Source: Clostridia bacterium (lineage in GTDB: Bacteria; Bacillota; Clostridia; Peptostreptococcales; Anaerovoracaceae). Taken from it: a DNA stretch of 57,214 nucleotides. Made by a program: the position numbers and the translations under genes. Of this stretch, positions 9,346-18,619 are shown piece after piece. Location of the stretch: contig JAILDT010000001.1 of the NCBI GenBank assembly GCA_024689085.1, forward strand, positions 1 through 57,214, read 5' to 3'. Position 1 is the stretch's first letter, and each line of letters starts with the position of its first letter. Below the pieces are notes generated by a model, which saw only the letters and a program-made list of their open reading frames with translations, was not told the DNA's origin and did no database searches.

Positions 9346-10098
9346 ATGATTATCATCAAATCAGACTCGGAAATAGAGCTGATGCGGGAATCGGGTAAGG
9401 TGACAGGATACATTCTGAAGGAACTGGAGAATGTCATCAAACCCGGCCTTTCAACCGCCGATATTAACCATTTCGTTGAGAAGACGATTCGCGGCGCCGG
9501 AATGATCCCGACCTTTCTGGGGTATGGTGGTTTTCCGGCCAGCGCATGCGTCTCGGTCAACGAAGAAGTCGTTCATGGGATTCCTGATAAAAAAAGAATT
9601 CTGAGAGAAGGCGACATTGTAAGCGTTGATGTTGGATCCACGCATAAAGGATATGTGAGCGACGCCGCCAGGACCTACGCCGTAGGCGAGGTCAGCGAGA
9701 CGGCGAAGCACCTGATCGAAGCTACGCGGGACAGTTTTTTTGCAGGACTTGAGTTCTGCAAGGTCGGCTGCAGACTGTCCGACATATCGCACGCGATCCA
9801 GGTATCTGCCGAAGGCGAGGGCTTCAGCGTAATCAGAGATTACGTCGGCCACGGCGTAGGACAGCAGATGCATGAAGACCCGCAGATCCCGAACTTCGGA
9901 AAAGCGGGAAGAGGACCGCGACTGGCGAAGGGTATGGTGTTTGCCATTGAGCCAATGATATGTGAAGGCACCTATAACGTCAGGACGTTATCCAATGACT
10001 GGACCGTCGTTACGCTTGACGGTAAGCTGTCAGCACATTATGAAAATACTGTAGTCATTACAGACGGTGAGCCAGAGCTGCTCACTCTGGGCGAATAG
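9346..10098 (+). CDS. map: Methionine aminopeptidase, type I
   Basis: Map removes the initiator methionine from new proteins. The 250-residue protein has the two metal-binding aspartates in DVGSTHKGYVSDAART, the metal-binding histidine in GHGVGQQMHEDPQIPNF, and glutamates in FAIEPM and HYENTVV. It begins 3 bases after adk with no clear own ribosome-binding site except GGGGAATAGG, so coupling to adk is likely. It is followed by infA. Confidence 0.98.
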   Translation: MIIIKSDSEIELMRESGKVTGYILKELENVIKPGLSTADINHFVEKTIRGAGMIPTFLGYGGFPASACVSVNEEVVHGIPDKKRILREGDIVSVDVGSTHKGYVSDAARTYAVGEVSETAKHLIEATRDSFFAGLEFCKVGCRLSDISHAIQVSAEGEGFSVIRDYVGHGVGQQMHEDPQIPNFGKAGRGPRLAKGMVFAIEPMICEGTYNVRTLSNDWTVVTLDGKLSAHYENTVVITDGEPELLTLGE

Positions 10099-10113
10099 CC
10101 GGGAGGAAAGAAT

Positions 10114-10335
10114 ATGGCAAAAAAGGATGTCATAGAAGCTGAAGGCGTAGTGGTAGAAGCACAGCCAAACGCAATGTTCATAGTGGAACTCGAGACGGGC
10201 CACAAGGTACTGGCTCATGTTTCGGGCAAAATCAGAACCAACTACATCAGAATTATCCCTGGGGATAAGGTTAAAGTGGAACTTTCACCTTACGATCTGA
10301 CCAGGGGAAGGATCACATGGAGAGGCAAGGCATAA
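10114..10335 (+). CDS. infA: Translation initiation factor IF-1
   Basis: IF-1 occupies the ribosomal A site during initiation. The 73-residue single OB-fold protein has [13 protein letters not shown] at the start, [13 protein letters not shown] in the middle and the closing GRITWRGK. Here the usual RFR... ending is WRGKA, within family variation. GGGAGGA precedes ATG. It lies between map and rpmJ. Confidence 0.97.
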   Translation: MAKKDVIEAEGVVVEAQPNAMFIVELETGHKVLAHVSGKIRTNYIRIIPGDKVKVELSPYDLTRGRITWRGKA

Positions 10336-10352
10336 ACTTTGCCGGAGCATGA

Positions 10353-10484
<132 letters not shown>

Positions 10485-10529
10485 TCAACAGTATCACTTA
10501 TTTAAGAATCATCCCGTTTATATTACGAG

Positions 10530-10549
10530 CCGGCAATTGGTAATGCCGG
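10530..10549 (+). promoter_or_regulatory. Hairpin in the rpmJ-rpsM gap
   Basis: The 99-base gap between rpmJ and rpsM holds CCGGCA (10530-10535) paired with TGCCGG (10544-10549), an 8-base loop, and no T-run. It resembles the stem in the rpsN-rpsH gap in sequence (both built on GCCGG/CCGGC). It could be an r-protein binding site for the alpha operon or a processing site. No promoter is clear. Confidence 0.35.
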
Positions 10550-10583
10550 AACACGTGACGGAAGATGGGAACAGGAGGAAAAT

Positions 10584-10955
10584 ATGGCTCGTATAGCCGG
10601 TGTAGACTTACCAAACGAAAAAAGAATCGAAGCTGGCCTTACCTACATCTACGGTATTGGCTGGGCTACCTCCAGAGCTATTCTGGAGAAGACCGGAATC
10701 GATCCTTCAACCAGAGTCAAAGACCTGACCGAGGAAGAAGCCGGTAAAATCAGAAAAGTTATTGAATCCGATTACATGGTGGAAGGTGATCTGAGAAGAG
10801 ACACTTCTATGAACATCAAGCGCCTCATGGAAATCGGCTGCTACAGAGGGATCAGGCACAGAAGAGGTCTGCCTGTCAGAGGACAGAAGACTAAGACGAA
10901 CGCCAGAACCCGCAAGGGTCCTAAGAAGACCGTCGGCAGGAAGAAGAAGGGATAA
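10584..10955 (+). CDS. rpsM: 30S ribosomal protein S13
   Basis: S13 lies in the 30S head and contacts the large subunit and P-site tRNA. The 123-residue protein begins [16 protein letters not shown], has the helix-two-turn-helix core, and ends with the basic tail [16 protein letters not shown]. The start is the ATG behind AGGAGG at 10573-10578. It opens the alpha operon block rpsM-rpsK-rpsD-rpoA-rplQ. Confidence 0.98.
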   Translation: MARIAGVDLPNEKRIEAGLTYIYGIGWATSRAILEKTGIDPSTRVKDLTEEEAGKIRKVIESDYMVEGDLRRDTSMNIKRLMEIGCYRGIRHRRGLPVRGQKTKTNARTRKGPKKTVGRKKKG

Positions 10956-10969
10956 GGAGGTAGATTGAT

Positions 10970-11368
10970 ATGGCTAAAGCTGCTAAGAAAGCTGTCAGAA
11001 AAAAGAGAAAAGAACGTAAGAACGTTGAAAAAGGTCAGGCACATATCCAGGCTACCTTTAACAATACACTGGTTACGCTGACAGACATGTCAGGTAACGC
11101 GCTTTCATGGTCCAGCGCAGGCTCCCTGGGCTTCAGAGGATCAAGAAAGTCAACGCCGTTCGCCGCGCAGTCCGCTGCAGAAGAAGCTGCAAAGGGCGCG
11201 ATGGAGCACGGCCTCAAAACCGTTGAAGTTTACGTCAAGGGTCCGGGATCCGGAAGAGAAGCTGCGATCAGAGCGCTGCAGACTGCAGGCCTCGAGATCA
11301 CAATGATCAAGGATATCACACCGATTCCGCACAACGGATGCAGACCACCGAAGCGTAGAAGAGTCTGA
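10970..11368 (+). CDS. rpsK: 30S ribosomal protein S11
   Basis: S11 forms part of the platform and the mRNA exit site. The 132-residue protein has a basic N-terminus, then [20 protein letters not shown] and the closing [18 protein letters not shown], both near invariant in the family (quoted in parts). AAGGAGG precedes ATG. The gene lies 14 bases after rpsM. Confidence 0.98.
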   Translation: MAKAAKKAVRKKRKERKNVEKGQAHIQATFNNTLVTLTDMSGNALSWSSAGSLGFRGSRKSTPFAAQSAAEEAAKGAMEHGLKTVEVYVKGPGSGREAAIRALQTAGLEITMIKDITPIPHNGCRPPKRRRV

Positions 11369-11387
11369 TGAAGGGAGGAAAGAATAA

Positions 11388-11975
11388 ATGTCAGTAAACA
11401 GAGATCCGATCCTGAAGAGATGCAGATCCCTTCAGATAGACCCTAGCCATATGGGCATCTTCAAAGAGTCAAAGAGAACGCCTGCCAGAAGCAACAGAAA
11501 GATGAGCGAATACGGACTCCAGCTCCGTGAGAAGCAGAGAGCCAAGTTCATCTACGGCGTGCAGGAAAAGCAGTTCAGAAATACATTTGACAAGGCTGCC
11601 AAGAAGAAGGGCATCACAGGTGAAAACCTGCTCATCATGCTCGAAGAGCGCCTCGACAATGTAGTTTACAGAATGGGCCTTGCTATGACCAGAAGAGAAG
11701 CACGTCAGCTGGTCGTACACGCACATTTCACAGTTAATGGCAAGAAGGTCAACATTCCTTCCTACCAGGTTAAACCGGGAGATGTCATCAAGGTTAAGGC
11801 TAAAAGCGCAAACTCCCCGAAATTCCAGGAGATCAAGGACATGACAGTAGGAGTTCCTGAGTGGCTGTCTGTTGACAGAGAAAAGCTCGAAGGAACAGTT
11901 CTCGCTGATCCTACAAGAGAGCAGATCGACACACCTGTCGAAGAGCATCTCATCGTCGAATTGTACTCCAAGTAA
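11388..11975 (+). CDS. rpsD: 30S ribosomal protein S4 (zinc-free type)
   Basis: S4 is a primary assembly protein of the 30S body and a fidelity protein. The 195-residue product has the S4 N-terminal domain without the four zinc cysteines and an S4 RNA-binding domain around [22 protein letters not shown]. It ends with [13 protein letters not shown]. The N-terminal part is slightly shorter than in many S4 proteins. Location beside rpoA is typical of Clostridia. Confidence 0.98.
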   Translation: MSVNRDPILKRCRSLQIDPSHMGIFKESKRTPARSNRKMSEYGLQLREKQRAKFIYGVQEKQFRNTFDKAAKKKGITGENLLIMLEERLDNVVYRMGLAMTRREARQLVVHAHFTVNGKKVNIPSYQVKPGDVIKVKAKSANSPKFQEIKDMTVGVPEWLSVDREKLEGTVLADPTREQIDTPVEEHLIVELYSK

Positions 11976-12022
11976 GATCTGAGAAAGTTAGATCAAAATT
12001 GAATAAAAAAGGAGGGTTTTGC

Positions 12023-12970
12023 GTGATAGAAATAGAAAAACCAACAATTGAATGTATATATTCAAACGATGACCCGAACTATGGAAAGTTCGTTGTAGAA
12101 CCGCTCGAAAGAGGATACGGAACGACTCTCGGAAACAGCCTGAGAAGAATCCTGCTCAGCTCGCTGCCGGGTGTAGCCGTTACGTCAGTCAAGATCGACG
12201 GAATTCTCCATGAATTCTCAACGATTCCTGGAGTCAAGGAAGACGTCACAGAAATCATCCTCAACCTCAAGAAACTGGCCATCAAGATGACCGGTGAGAA
12301 CGAGAAGAGAGTGATCATCAACGAAGTAGGACCGAAGGAAGTTACAGCAGCGGACATTCGCGGTGACGCGGATATCGAGATCTTTAATCCGGAGCTCCAT
12401 ATCGCAACACTCGATGACAACACCACGCTGGTCATGGAGATCAACCTCGCCAGAGGCAGAGGATACGTGCCTGCAGAGAACAACAAGGATGAAAGCACTC
12501 CTATCTCTGTTATCCCGACAGACTCCATCTACACTCCGGTCAGAAAGTGCAACTTCACTGTAGAAAACACGAGAGTTGGACAGGTAACCGACTATGACAA
12601 GCTCATCCTGGAGATCTGGACCGACGGTTCCGTTACGCCAAGAGAAGGCGTCTCCATCGGTGCCAAGATCATGCAGGAGCATCTGAACCTCTTCGTAGGT
12701 CTGGACGATTCTGCAGAAGGCATGGAGATCATGGTCGAGAAGGAAGAGAACCAGAAGGAGAAGGCCCTCGAGATGACCATCGAGGAACTGGAACTTTCAG
12801 TGAGATCCTTCAACTGCCTGAAGAGAGCGGCAATCAACACCGTCGAAGAACTCACGCAGAAGAGTGAAGAAGACATGATGAAGGTTAGAAACCTTGGAAA
12901 GAAGTCACTGGACGAAGTAAAGAACAAGCTGGAAGAGCTGGGTCTTAGTCTCAGACAGAGTGACGAGTAA
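12023..12970 (+). CDS. rpoA: RNA polymerase alpha subunit (GTG start)
   Basis: RpoA is the assembly platform of RNA polymerase; its C-terminal domain binds UP elements and activators. I choose GTG at 12023, which follows GGAGGG by 6 bases and gives [18 protein letters not shown] 24 bases upstream lies before the ribosome-binding site and is unlikely. The 315-residue protein has the N-terminal dimer domain ([14 protein letters not shown]) and the C-terminal helix-hairpin-helix domain ([20 protein letters not shown]). It lies after rpsD. Confidence 0.97.
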   Translation: MIEIEKPTIECIYSNDDPNYGKFVVEPLERGYGTTLGNSLRRILLSSLPGVAVTSVKIDGILHEFSTIPGVKEDVTEIILNLKKLAIKMTGENEKRVIINEVGPKEVTAADIRGDADIEIFNPELHIATLDDNTTLVMEINLARGRGYVPAENNKDESTPISVIPTDSIYTPVRKCNFTVENTRVGQVTDYDKLILEIWTDGSVTPREGVSIGAKIMQEHLNLFVGLDDSAEGMEIMVEKEENQKEKALEMTIEELELSVRSFNCLKRAAINTVEELTQKSEEDMMKVRNLGKKSLDEVKNKLEELGLSLRQSDE

Positions 12971-12989
12971 TTAACAGGAGGAAGCAGAA

Positions 12990-13331
12990 ATGCCAGGATA
13001 CAGAAAATTAGGCAGAGAGTCAGCTCATAGAAAAGCTATGCTGAGAAATCTGGTAACAGACCTGCTGAGAGAAGGAAGAATCCAGACAACAGAGCATAGA
13101 GCCAAGGAAGCCAGACGTCAGGCTGAGAAGATGATCACGCTGGGCAAGCGCGGCGATCTCCACGCCAGAAGACAGGCTATGGCTTACATCTATGACGAAT
13201 CTGTAGTAACAAAGTTATTCGAGGATATCGCTCCGAAGTACGCTGACCGTCAGGGCGGCTACACCAGGATCCTCAAGCTGGGCCCTCGCCAGGGCGACAA
13301 CGCTGAGGTCGTATTCCTCGAGCTCGTATAG
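12990..13331 (+). CDS. rplQ: 50S ribosomal protein L17
   Basis: L17 lies near the exit tunnel. The 113-residue product shows [20 protein letters not shown] at the start and [13 protein letters not shown] at the end, both family marks. CAGGAGG precedes ATG. It is the last gene of the ribosomal cluster: a terminator follows at 13377-13406. Confidence 0.98.
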   Translation: MPGYRKLGRESAHRKAMLRNLVTDLLREGRIQTTEHRAKEARRQAEKMITLGKRGDLHARRQAMAYIYDESVVTKLFEDIAPKYADRQGGYTRILKLGPRQGDNAEVVFLELV

Positions 13332-13376
13332 TCGGGCTGATAAAGCCCCGTATTTACGGGCAAAAGCAACAAAACC

Positions 13377-13406
13377 GGAGCTGCGGTACAGACCGCGGCT
13401 CCTTTT
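13377..13406 (+). terminator. Intrinsic terminator of the alpha operon
   Basis: GGAGCTGCGGT and ACCGCGGCTCC form an 11-bp stem with one G-U pair around loop ACAG, followed by TTTTG. It ends the run of ribosomal genes and separates it from the purine operon. A GCAAAAGCA copy (13360-13368) lies just upstream. Confidence 0.85.
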
Positions 13407-13491
13407 GTATTGTATAGGAAAATACCCTGATATTATGTGCGGAAGGGCGGCAAGTCCTGTCAAAAAAACATGGAATACATCATCTTATTCG

Positions 13492-13500
13492 TGATATAAT
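13492..13500 (+). promoter_or_regulatory. Extended -10 promoter of the purine operon
   Basis: TGATATAAT is an extended -10 element (TG, one base, TATAAT at 13495-13500). The -35 region is weak. The expected start site is near 13507, giving a leader of about 25 bases before purE. No riboswitch is visible in this gap, so regulation, if any, would be by a repressor. Confidence 0.6.
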
Positions 13501-13532
13501 ATTGATGTATTTTTGAAAGGCAGGTGGAGCGT

Positions 13533-14021
13533 ATGAGAAAGGTCGGAATCGTAATGGGTTCAGACAGCGATATGCCTATCGCAGAGAAGGCGATAGAAAG
13601 ACTGGAAGGTTACGGAATCCCTTACGAAGTGCACATCTATTCAGCACACAGGACACCCGAGCAGGCCAGGATATTCGCATCTGAAGCGGAGAAAAATGGT
13701 TTCGGGGCCATCATTGCGCTGGCAGGCAAGGCCGCCCATCTGGCAGGCGCTCTGGCAGCGAATACACTCCTGCCGGTCATCGGGGTTCCGGTGAAATCAT
13801 CTACGATGGACGGACTGGATGCGCTCCTGTCCACAGTCCAGATGCCATCGGGAATTCCTGTAGCCACGGTGGCGATCGACGGCGCGGCGAACGCCGCAAT
13901 ACTGGCAGCCCAGATCATCTCGCTCGATGATCCGGAGCTGGCGCAAAAACTGAAGAAAGAAAGAGAAGCAGCAGCTGAAGCGGTCCTGGCGAAGGACGCG
14001 ACGCTGAACGGGACGGAATAA
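13533..14021 (+). CDS. purE: N5-CAIR mutase / AIR carboxylase catalytic subunit PurE
   Basis: PurE makes carboxyaminoimidazole ribonucleotide in de novo purine synthesis. I start at the ATG at 13533 behind AGGTGG; a GTG nine bases upstream overlaps that site. The 162-residue product has GSDSDMP for the phosphate, SAHRTP, and VIGVPVKSSTMDGLDALLS, like class I PurE. Where most class I enzymes have AGGAAHLPG, this one has AGKAAHLAG. No purK lies in the operon. It is the first gene of a ten-gene purine operon. Confidence 0.95.
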   Translation: MRKVGIVMGSDSDMPIAEKAIERLEGYGIPYEVHIYSAHRTPEQARIFASEAEKNGFGAIIALAGKAAHLAGALAANTLLPVIGVPVKSSTMDGLDALLSTVQMPSGIPVATVAIDGAANAAILAAQIISLDDPELAQKLKKEREAAAEAVLAKDATLNGTE

Positions 14022-14038
14022 ATCTGCCTGTCAGCGGG

Positions 14039-14061
14039 ATCAAGGCTGCTGCCTTGATTTT
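14039..14061 (+). terminator. Weak terminator-like hairpin between purE and purC
   Basis: ATCAAGG (14039-14045) pairs with CCTTGAT (14052-14058) around CTGCTG, followed by only three to four T. It would lower rather than stop read-through into purC, making purE more abundant than the rest. An internal attenuator is inference. Confidence 0.45.
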
Positions 14062-14123
14062 GCAGAAGACTGCTTCAGATAAAACCGTTAAATAAACACT
14101 CATATAAATTTCAGGAGGGAATC

Positions 14124-14810
14124 ATGGAAAAATTAGTTTACACAGGAAAGACAAAAAACGTATTTGCACTGGACAACGGCAACTATCTGCTCAAGTTCAA
14201 GGATGACGTAACGGGTAAGGACGGCGTCTTTGATCCGGGCATGAACCAGGTTGGACTTACCATCGAGGGAGTCGGCGACGTCAATCTGAGAATGTCGATC
14301 TACTACTTCGAGAAGATCAACGCAGCGGGCATCAGAACCCACTATGTCAGCGCGAATCTGGACAACACCACCATGGAAGTCAAGCCTGCCAAGGTTTTCG
14401 GAAACGGCCTGGAAGTCATCTGCAGACACAAGGCGGTTGGATCTTTCTACAGAAGATACGGCGAATACATTGAAGAAGGAGCAGACCTTCCTGCATATGT
14501 CGAAACGACATTCAAGAACGACGAAAAGGAAGACCCGCTCGTCACAAAGGACGGTCTCATCGTTCTGGGCATCATGACCGATGAGCAGTATGAAGATATC
14601 AAGAAGATGACACAGCAGATCACTCAGATCGTAGCTGATGACATGCTTGAAAAAGGCCTCGTGCTCTACGATATCAAGTTCGAGTTCGGCTATGACGAAG
14701 ACGGCAAGGTCATGCTGATCGACGAGATCGCTTCCGGTAACATGAGAGTCTACAAGGACGGCGAGTACATCGAGCCGCTCAAGCTCTCAGAGCTCTTCTT
14801 TGCAGAATAA
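14124..14810 (+). CDS. purC: SAICAR synthetase
   Basis: PurC joins CAIR and aspartate with ATP to make SAICAR. The 228-residue protein is close to the usual 235-240. The N-terminus [26 protein letters not shown] is the ATP-binding lobe (core: YTGKTKNVF). [15 protein letters not shown] and [23 protein letters not shown] are family segments (second quoted in part: [19 protein letters not shown]). AGGAGGG precedes the ATG. It lies 102 bases after purE and 37 before fchA. Confidence 0.97.
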   Translation: MEKLVYTGKTKNVFALDNGNYLLKFKDDVTGKDGVFDPGMNQVGLTIEGVGDVNLRMSIYYFEKINAAGIRTHYVSANLDNTTMEVKPAKVFGNGLEVICRHKAVGSFYRRYGEYIEEGADLPAYVETTFKNDEKEDPLVTKDGLIVLGIMTDEQYEDIKKMTQQITQIVADDMLEKGLVLYDIKFEFGYDEDGKVMLIDEIASGNMRVYKDGEYIEPLKLSELFFAE

Positions 14811-14847
14811 GAAGCAAAAGCAGACCGGCTACAGAAAGGAAGATAAG

Positions 14848-15507
14848 ATGGCTTACACAGACAAGACATGCAAGGAATTTGTAGAAGCAACGGCATCCAA
14901 GAATCCAATCCCGGGCGGCGGCAGTGTCGCCGCCCTGGTCGGCGCACTCGGTGCTTCCCTGAGCGCCATGGTGGCAAGGCTGACAGTGGGCAAGAAGAAG
15001 TACATTGCAGTCGCTGCTGATATGGAGAAAAACATTGCGGAGATCACGCAGATACAGCAGGATCTGGTCGATCTCGTCCAAAAGGACATCGACAACTTCG
15101 AGCCGCTGGCGAAGCTCTACAAGATGAAGTCAGACGACCCGGAGGAAAAGGCCAGAATCAACGCAGCGAAACAGGAAGCGCTCCACACAGCCTGTCAGGT
15201 GCCGATGGAAATCATCATCAAGTGCGGCAGAGCTATCGAACTGGCTCAAGAATTCGCGGTCAAGGGCAACAAAGTCGTCATCGCGGACTCCGGCTCCAGT
15301 GCTGTTCTCTGCAAGGCAGCCATGCAGGCGGCCAGCTTCAACATCTACATCAATACGAATATGATGAAGGACAAGGAACTGGCTAAGAAAATCAACGGCG
15401 AGTGCACCCAGAGAATCGTCTACTACGGCGCACTGGCAGATTCCGTATTCGGATATACGACCAACACACTTATCAACACAGTCATAGAAACAGGAGAAAT
15501 GATCTGA
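14848..15507 (+). CDS. fchA: Methenyltetrahydrofolate cyclohydrolase (cyclodeaminase/cyclohydrolase family)
   Basis: This 219-residue protein belongs to the FTCD_C/FchA family, which converts methenyl-THF to 10-formyl-THF. The N-terminal NPIPGGGSVAALVGALGASLSAMV glycine segment (core PIPGGGSVAALVGALG) is the folate site. The start is the ATG behind AAGGAAG. Its place inside a purine operon fits: PurN and the AICAR transformylase downstream both consume 10-formyl-THF. Its TGA overlaps the purF ATG by one base. A GCAAAAGCA copy is just upstream (14814-14822). A formiminotransferase-cyclodeaminase role is the alternative. Confidence 0.88.
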   Translation: MAYTDKTCKEFVEATASKNPIPGGGSVAALVGALGASLSAMVARLTVGKKKYIAVAADMEKNIAEITQIQQDLVDLVQKDIDNFEPLAKLYKMKSDDPEEKARINAAKQEALHTACQVPMEIIIKCGRAIELAQEFAVKGNKVVIADSGSSAVLCKAAMQAASFNIYINTNMMKDKELAKKINGECTQRIVYYGALADSVFGYTTNTLINTVIETGEMI

Positions 15508-16931
15508 TGGGCGGATACTTCGGAACTGTCTCGACAAGAGACGTAACAATGGACGTTTTTTATGGAACAGATTATCACTCACATCTGGGCACACGCAGAG
15601 GCGGAATGGCGCTCTACGATCCGGAGAGAGGATTCAAAAGAGAGATTCATAACATAGAGAACTCACCATTCAGAACCAAATTTGAAAATGCAATCGGCAG
15701 CATGCGCGGTATCGCAGGAATAGGAACCATCAGCGATACGGATCCGCAGCCGTTGATTATACGTTCCAATCTGGGAACATACGCGATTGTTTTCGTTGGG
15801 AGAATCAACAATCAGACTACGCTGGTGAAACAGTATCTCGCATTCAGCGGCGGCCATTTCGAGGAAATGAGCGGCGGCCGCATCAACTCGGCCGAGATCC
15901 TGGCGTCCATGATCGACCAGAAGAGCGATTTCGTCAGCGGTATCAAGTTCGCGCAGGACGCCATTGAGGGCTCCGCTTCCATCATGATACTGAAAGAGGA
16001 CGGAACGCTCATCGCGGCCAGAGACAAATACGGCAGAACGCCGATGCTCATCGGAAAGGACGAGTGCGGACACAGTGTTTCCTTCGAGTCTTTCGCTTAT
16101 GAGAAACTGGGCTACGAGACCGTGTACGAACTGGGAGCCGGGGAAATCGTGGAAGTGAAGGCAGACAGTTTCAAAACACTTTCGCCGGCAACAGGGAAGA
16201 CATGCATCTGCGCATTTCTCTGGACGTATTTCGGATATCCGAATTCAACATACGAAGGCATCAACGTTGAGCGGATGAGGAATCTCAACGGACATATCAT
16301 GGCCAGAGAAGAAGCGGCACACGGAGGCATTCCGGAAGTGGATCACGTTTGCGGCGTGCCGGATTCCGGTATCGCTCACGCCATCGGCTATTCCAATGAG
16401 TGCGGCCAAGATTACGGCAGAGTTTTTGTCAAGTACACGCCGACCTGGCCGCGCAGTTTCATGCCGATGTCCCACGAAGAACGCAGCAGAGTCGCGAAGA
16501 TGAAGCAGGTTCCGGTCACACCGCTGATCAAAGACATGAAGCTTTTGCTGGTCGACGACAGCATCGTCAGAGGAACGCAGCTGCAGGAGACGGTTGAATT
16601 TCTCTATGAACACGGTGCGAAGGAAGTCCACATGCGCTCGGCCTGTCCGCCAATCATGTATGCGTGTAAATACCTCAACTTCACAAGACAGACCCCGGAA
16701 CGGGATCTGATCGCCAGAAAGACAATTCTGGAACTGGAAGGTGAAGAAGGTGAAAAGCATATTGAGGAATACAGCGACGGCAGAACGGAACGGGGCAAGG
16801 CCCTGCGCAAGGCAATCAGCGAGAAACTGGGATTTGATTCTCTGGGCTACCAGAACATTGACGGTATCCTGGAAGCGATTGGACTAGACGAAGACAGCGT
16901 CTGCACTTACTGCTGGAATGGAAAGGAATAG
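15507..16931 (+). CDS. purF: PurF-like amidophosphoribosyltransferase lacking the glutaminase active site
   Basis: PurF makes phosphoribosylamine from PRPP and ammonia freed from glutamine. This 474-residue protein has the PRPP loop LLLVDDSIVRGTQ (about 346-358) and cysteines suited to a 4Fe-4S cluster (TCICAF, SACPPIMYAC, CTYC near the end). The N-terminal domain begins MGGYFG, so the nucleophile Cys that normally follows Met is Gly. The residues matching Arg73, Asn101 and Asp127 of the Escherichia coli enzyme are also changed (IAGIGTIS, VFVGRINN, INSAEIL). The start is fixed by CAGGAG and the overlap with fchA. It probably uses free ammonia or a partner, or has another role. Confidence 0.85.
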   Translation: MGGYFGTVSTRDVTMDVFYGTDYHSHLGTRRGGMALYDPERGFKREIHNIENSPFRTKFENAIGSMRGIAGIGTISDTDPQPLIIRSNLGTYAIVFVGRINNQTTLVKQYLAFSGGHFEEMSGGRINSAEILASMIDQKSDFVSGIKFAQDAIEGSASIMILKEDGTLIAARDKYGRTPMLIGKDECGHSVSFESFAYEKLGYETVYELGAGEIVEVKADSFKTLSPATGKTCICAFLWTYFGYPNSTYEGINVERMRNLNGHIMAREEAAHGGIPEVDHVCGVPDSGIAHAIGYSNECGQDYGRVFVKYTPTWPRSFMPMSHEERSRVAKMKQVPVTPLIKDMKLLLVDDSIVRGTQLQETVEFLYEHGAKEVHMRSACPPIMYACKYLNFTRQTPERDLIARKTILELEGEEGEKHIEEYSDGRTERGKALRKAISEKLGFDSLGYQNIDGILEAIGLDEDSVCTYCWNGKE

Positions 16932-16934
16932 AAC

Positions 16935-17975
16935 ATGAACAACTCGAAATCAGATGCTTACGCAGCAGCCGGTGTGGATATTACCGCAGGATACAGAGCC
17001 GTTGAACTGATGAAGAAGCACATTGCCGCAACCAGAACGGAAGGTGTCTGTTCGGATATCGGAGGTTTCGGCGGTATGTTTGAACTGGACCTGACAGACA
17101 TCAAGAAGCCGATTCTGGTCAGCGGAACGGACGGCGTGGGCACCAAGCTCAGGCTGGCCTTTCTGATGGACAAGCACGACACCGTGGGCATCGACTGTGT
17201 TGCCATGTGTGTCAATGATATCATCTGCGGCGGTGCGAAGCCGCTGTTCTTCCTGGACTACATCGCCTGCGGCAAGAACGTGCCGGAGAGGATGGAGGCT
17301 ATCGTCAAAGGCGTCTGCGACGGTTGTATCCAGTCCGGCGCAGCCCTCATCGGCGGCGAGACAGCGGAGATGCCGGGCTTCTATCCGGAAGATGAATACG
17401 ACCTGGCCGGCTATGTGACAGGCGTGGTCGACAAGGATAAGATCATAGATAACGAAACCATGGCAGAGGGAGACGTTGTCATCGCGCTGCCTTCCAGCGG
17501 CGTGCACTCCAACGGTTTCTCCCTTGTGAGAAAAGTTTTTGATGTCGAGCATTCCGACATCAAGTCGCCGGTTGCGGAACTGGGCGGCAGATCCATCGGA
17601 GAGACCCTTCTGACCCCGACCAGGATCTACGTGAAGCCGGTTCTCGCCCTCATCGACAAAGTCAACGTCAAGGGCATTTCCCACATTACCGGCGGCGGAT
17701 TCTACGAGAACATTCCGAGAAGCATTCCGGACGGCCTTTGCGCGAAGATCGACAGGGCGTCTGTCAAAGTGCTTCCGATTTTCGATCTCATTGCGAAGAC
17801 CGGCGGTATTTCTGAGCGCGACATGTTCAACACCTTCAACATGGGCGTGGGCATGAGCATCGTCGTCGCCAAAGAGGATGCGGACAAGGCGCTTGAGATT
17901 CTCACAGCGGAAGGTGAAGAACCGTACGTCATCGGTGAGATCGTAAAGGGCCAGAGCAAGATTGAACTGATTTAG
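16935..17975 (+). CDS. purM: AIR synthetase (FGAM cyclo-ligase)
   Basis: PurM closes the imidazole ring of FGAM with ATP to give AIR. The 346-residue protein is the family length. Marks include [37 protein letters not shown] (core: [16 protein letters not shown]), [11 protein letters not shown] and [13 protein letters not shown]. The start is 4 bases after purF with GGAAAGGAAT before ATG, so the two are coupled. PurM shares its fold with the purL product downstream. Confidence 0.98.
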   Translation: MNNSKSDAYAAAGVDITAGYRAVELMKKHIAATRTEGVCSDIGGFGGMFELDLTDIKKPILVSGTDGVGTKLRLAFLMDKHDTVGIDCVAMCVNDIICGGAKPLFFLDYIACGKNVPERMEAIVKGVCDGCIQSGAALIGGETAEMPGFYPEDEYDLAGYVTGVVDKDKIIDNETMAEGDVVIALPSSGVHSNGFSLVRKVFDVEHSDIKSPVAELGGRSIGETLLTPTRIYVKPVLALIDKVNVKGISHITGGGFYENIPRSIPDGLCAKIDRASVKVLPIFDLIAKTGGISERDMFNTFNMGVGMSIVVAKEDADKALEILTAEGEEPYVIGEIVKGQSKIELI

Positions 17976-17983
17976 GGGACAGT

Positions 17984-18616
17984 ATGTCAACAACAACGAC
18001 AGCAAACGCAAAAGCAAAAATCGCCGTCCTCGTATCGGGCGGCGGCACTAATCTGCAGGCACTCATTGACGCGCAGAACAGCGGCCTTCTGAAGAGCGGC
18101 GAAATCAAACTCGTCATCTCAAACAGGAAGGATGCTTTTGCATTGGAAAGAGCGGCGAAAGCCGGTATTGAAGCTTTTGCGCTGACAAAGAAAAGCTGCG
18201 GCGGCCAGGAAGGTTTCGAGAAGAGGCTGACCGAGGAAATCGAGAGCCGCGGCATCGATCTGATCATCATGGCGGGTTTCCTGAGCATTCTGAGCGAAGC
18301 ATTTACGCGCAGATTCGACCATAAGATCATCAACGTACACCCGGCACTGATTCCGTCGTTCTGCGGCAAAGGCTACTATGGACTGCTGGTCCATGAAGCG
18401 GCCCTTGCCAAGGGCGTCAAGGTCACGGGAGCGACGGTTCACTACGTGAACGAAATTCCGGACGGTGGCGAGATCATCATGCAGAAAGCCGTGGAAGTGA
18501 AGGACGGAGACACACCGGAGATTTTGCAGAGACGGGTCATGGAAGAGGCGGAGTGGATCATCCTGCCGGCGGCAGCGGAGAAAATCTGCGCCGAGATCAT
18601 AGCGAAAGGAGCATGA
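17984..18616 (+). CDS. purN: Glycinamide ribonucleotide transformylase
   Basis: PurN transfers the formyl group of 10-formyl-THF to GAR. The 210-residue product has AVLVSGGGTNLQAL for the substrate phosphate, NVHPALIPSF with the catalytic Asn and His, and PDGGEII with the catalytic Asp. An N-terminal stretch of threonines and alanines (MSTTTTANAKAK) precedes the first strand, and contains a GCAAAAGCA copy (18008-18016). TGCTTTTGC also occurs at 18133-18141. GGGGAC lies before the ATG, 8 bases after purM. Confidence 0.96.
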   Translation: MSTTTTANAKAKIAVLVSGGGTNLQALIDAQNSGLLKSGEIKLVISNRKDAFALERAAKAGIEAFALTKKSCGGQEGFEKRLTEEIESRGIDLIIMAGFLSILSEAFTRRFDHKIINVHPALIPSFCGKGYYGLLVHEAALAKGVKVTGATVHYVNEIPDGGEIIMQKAVEVKDGDTPEILQRRVMEEAEWIILPAAAEKICAEIIAKGA

Positions 18617-18619
18617 CAG

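Noticed and set aside
16950-18017. 355-codon open frame antisense to purM
   Set aside because: Same cause: antisense of a well-supported gene, with low-complexity His/Asp-rich translation.
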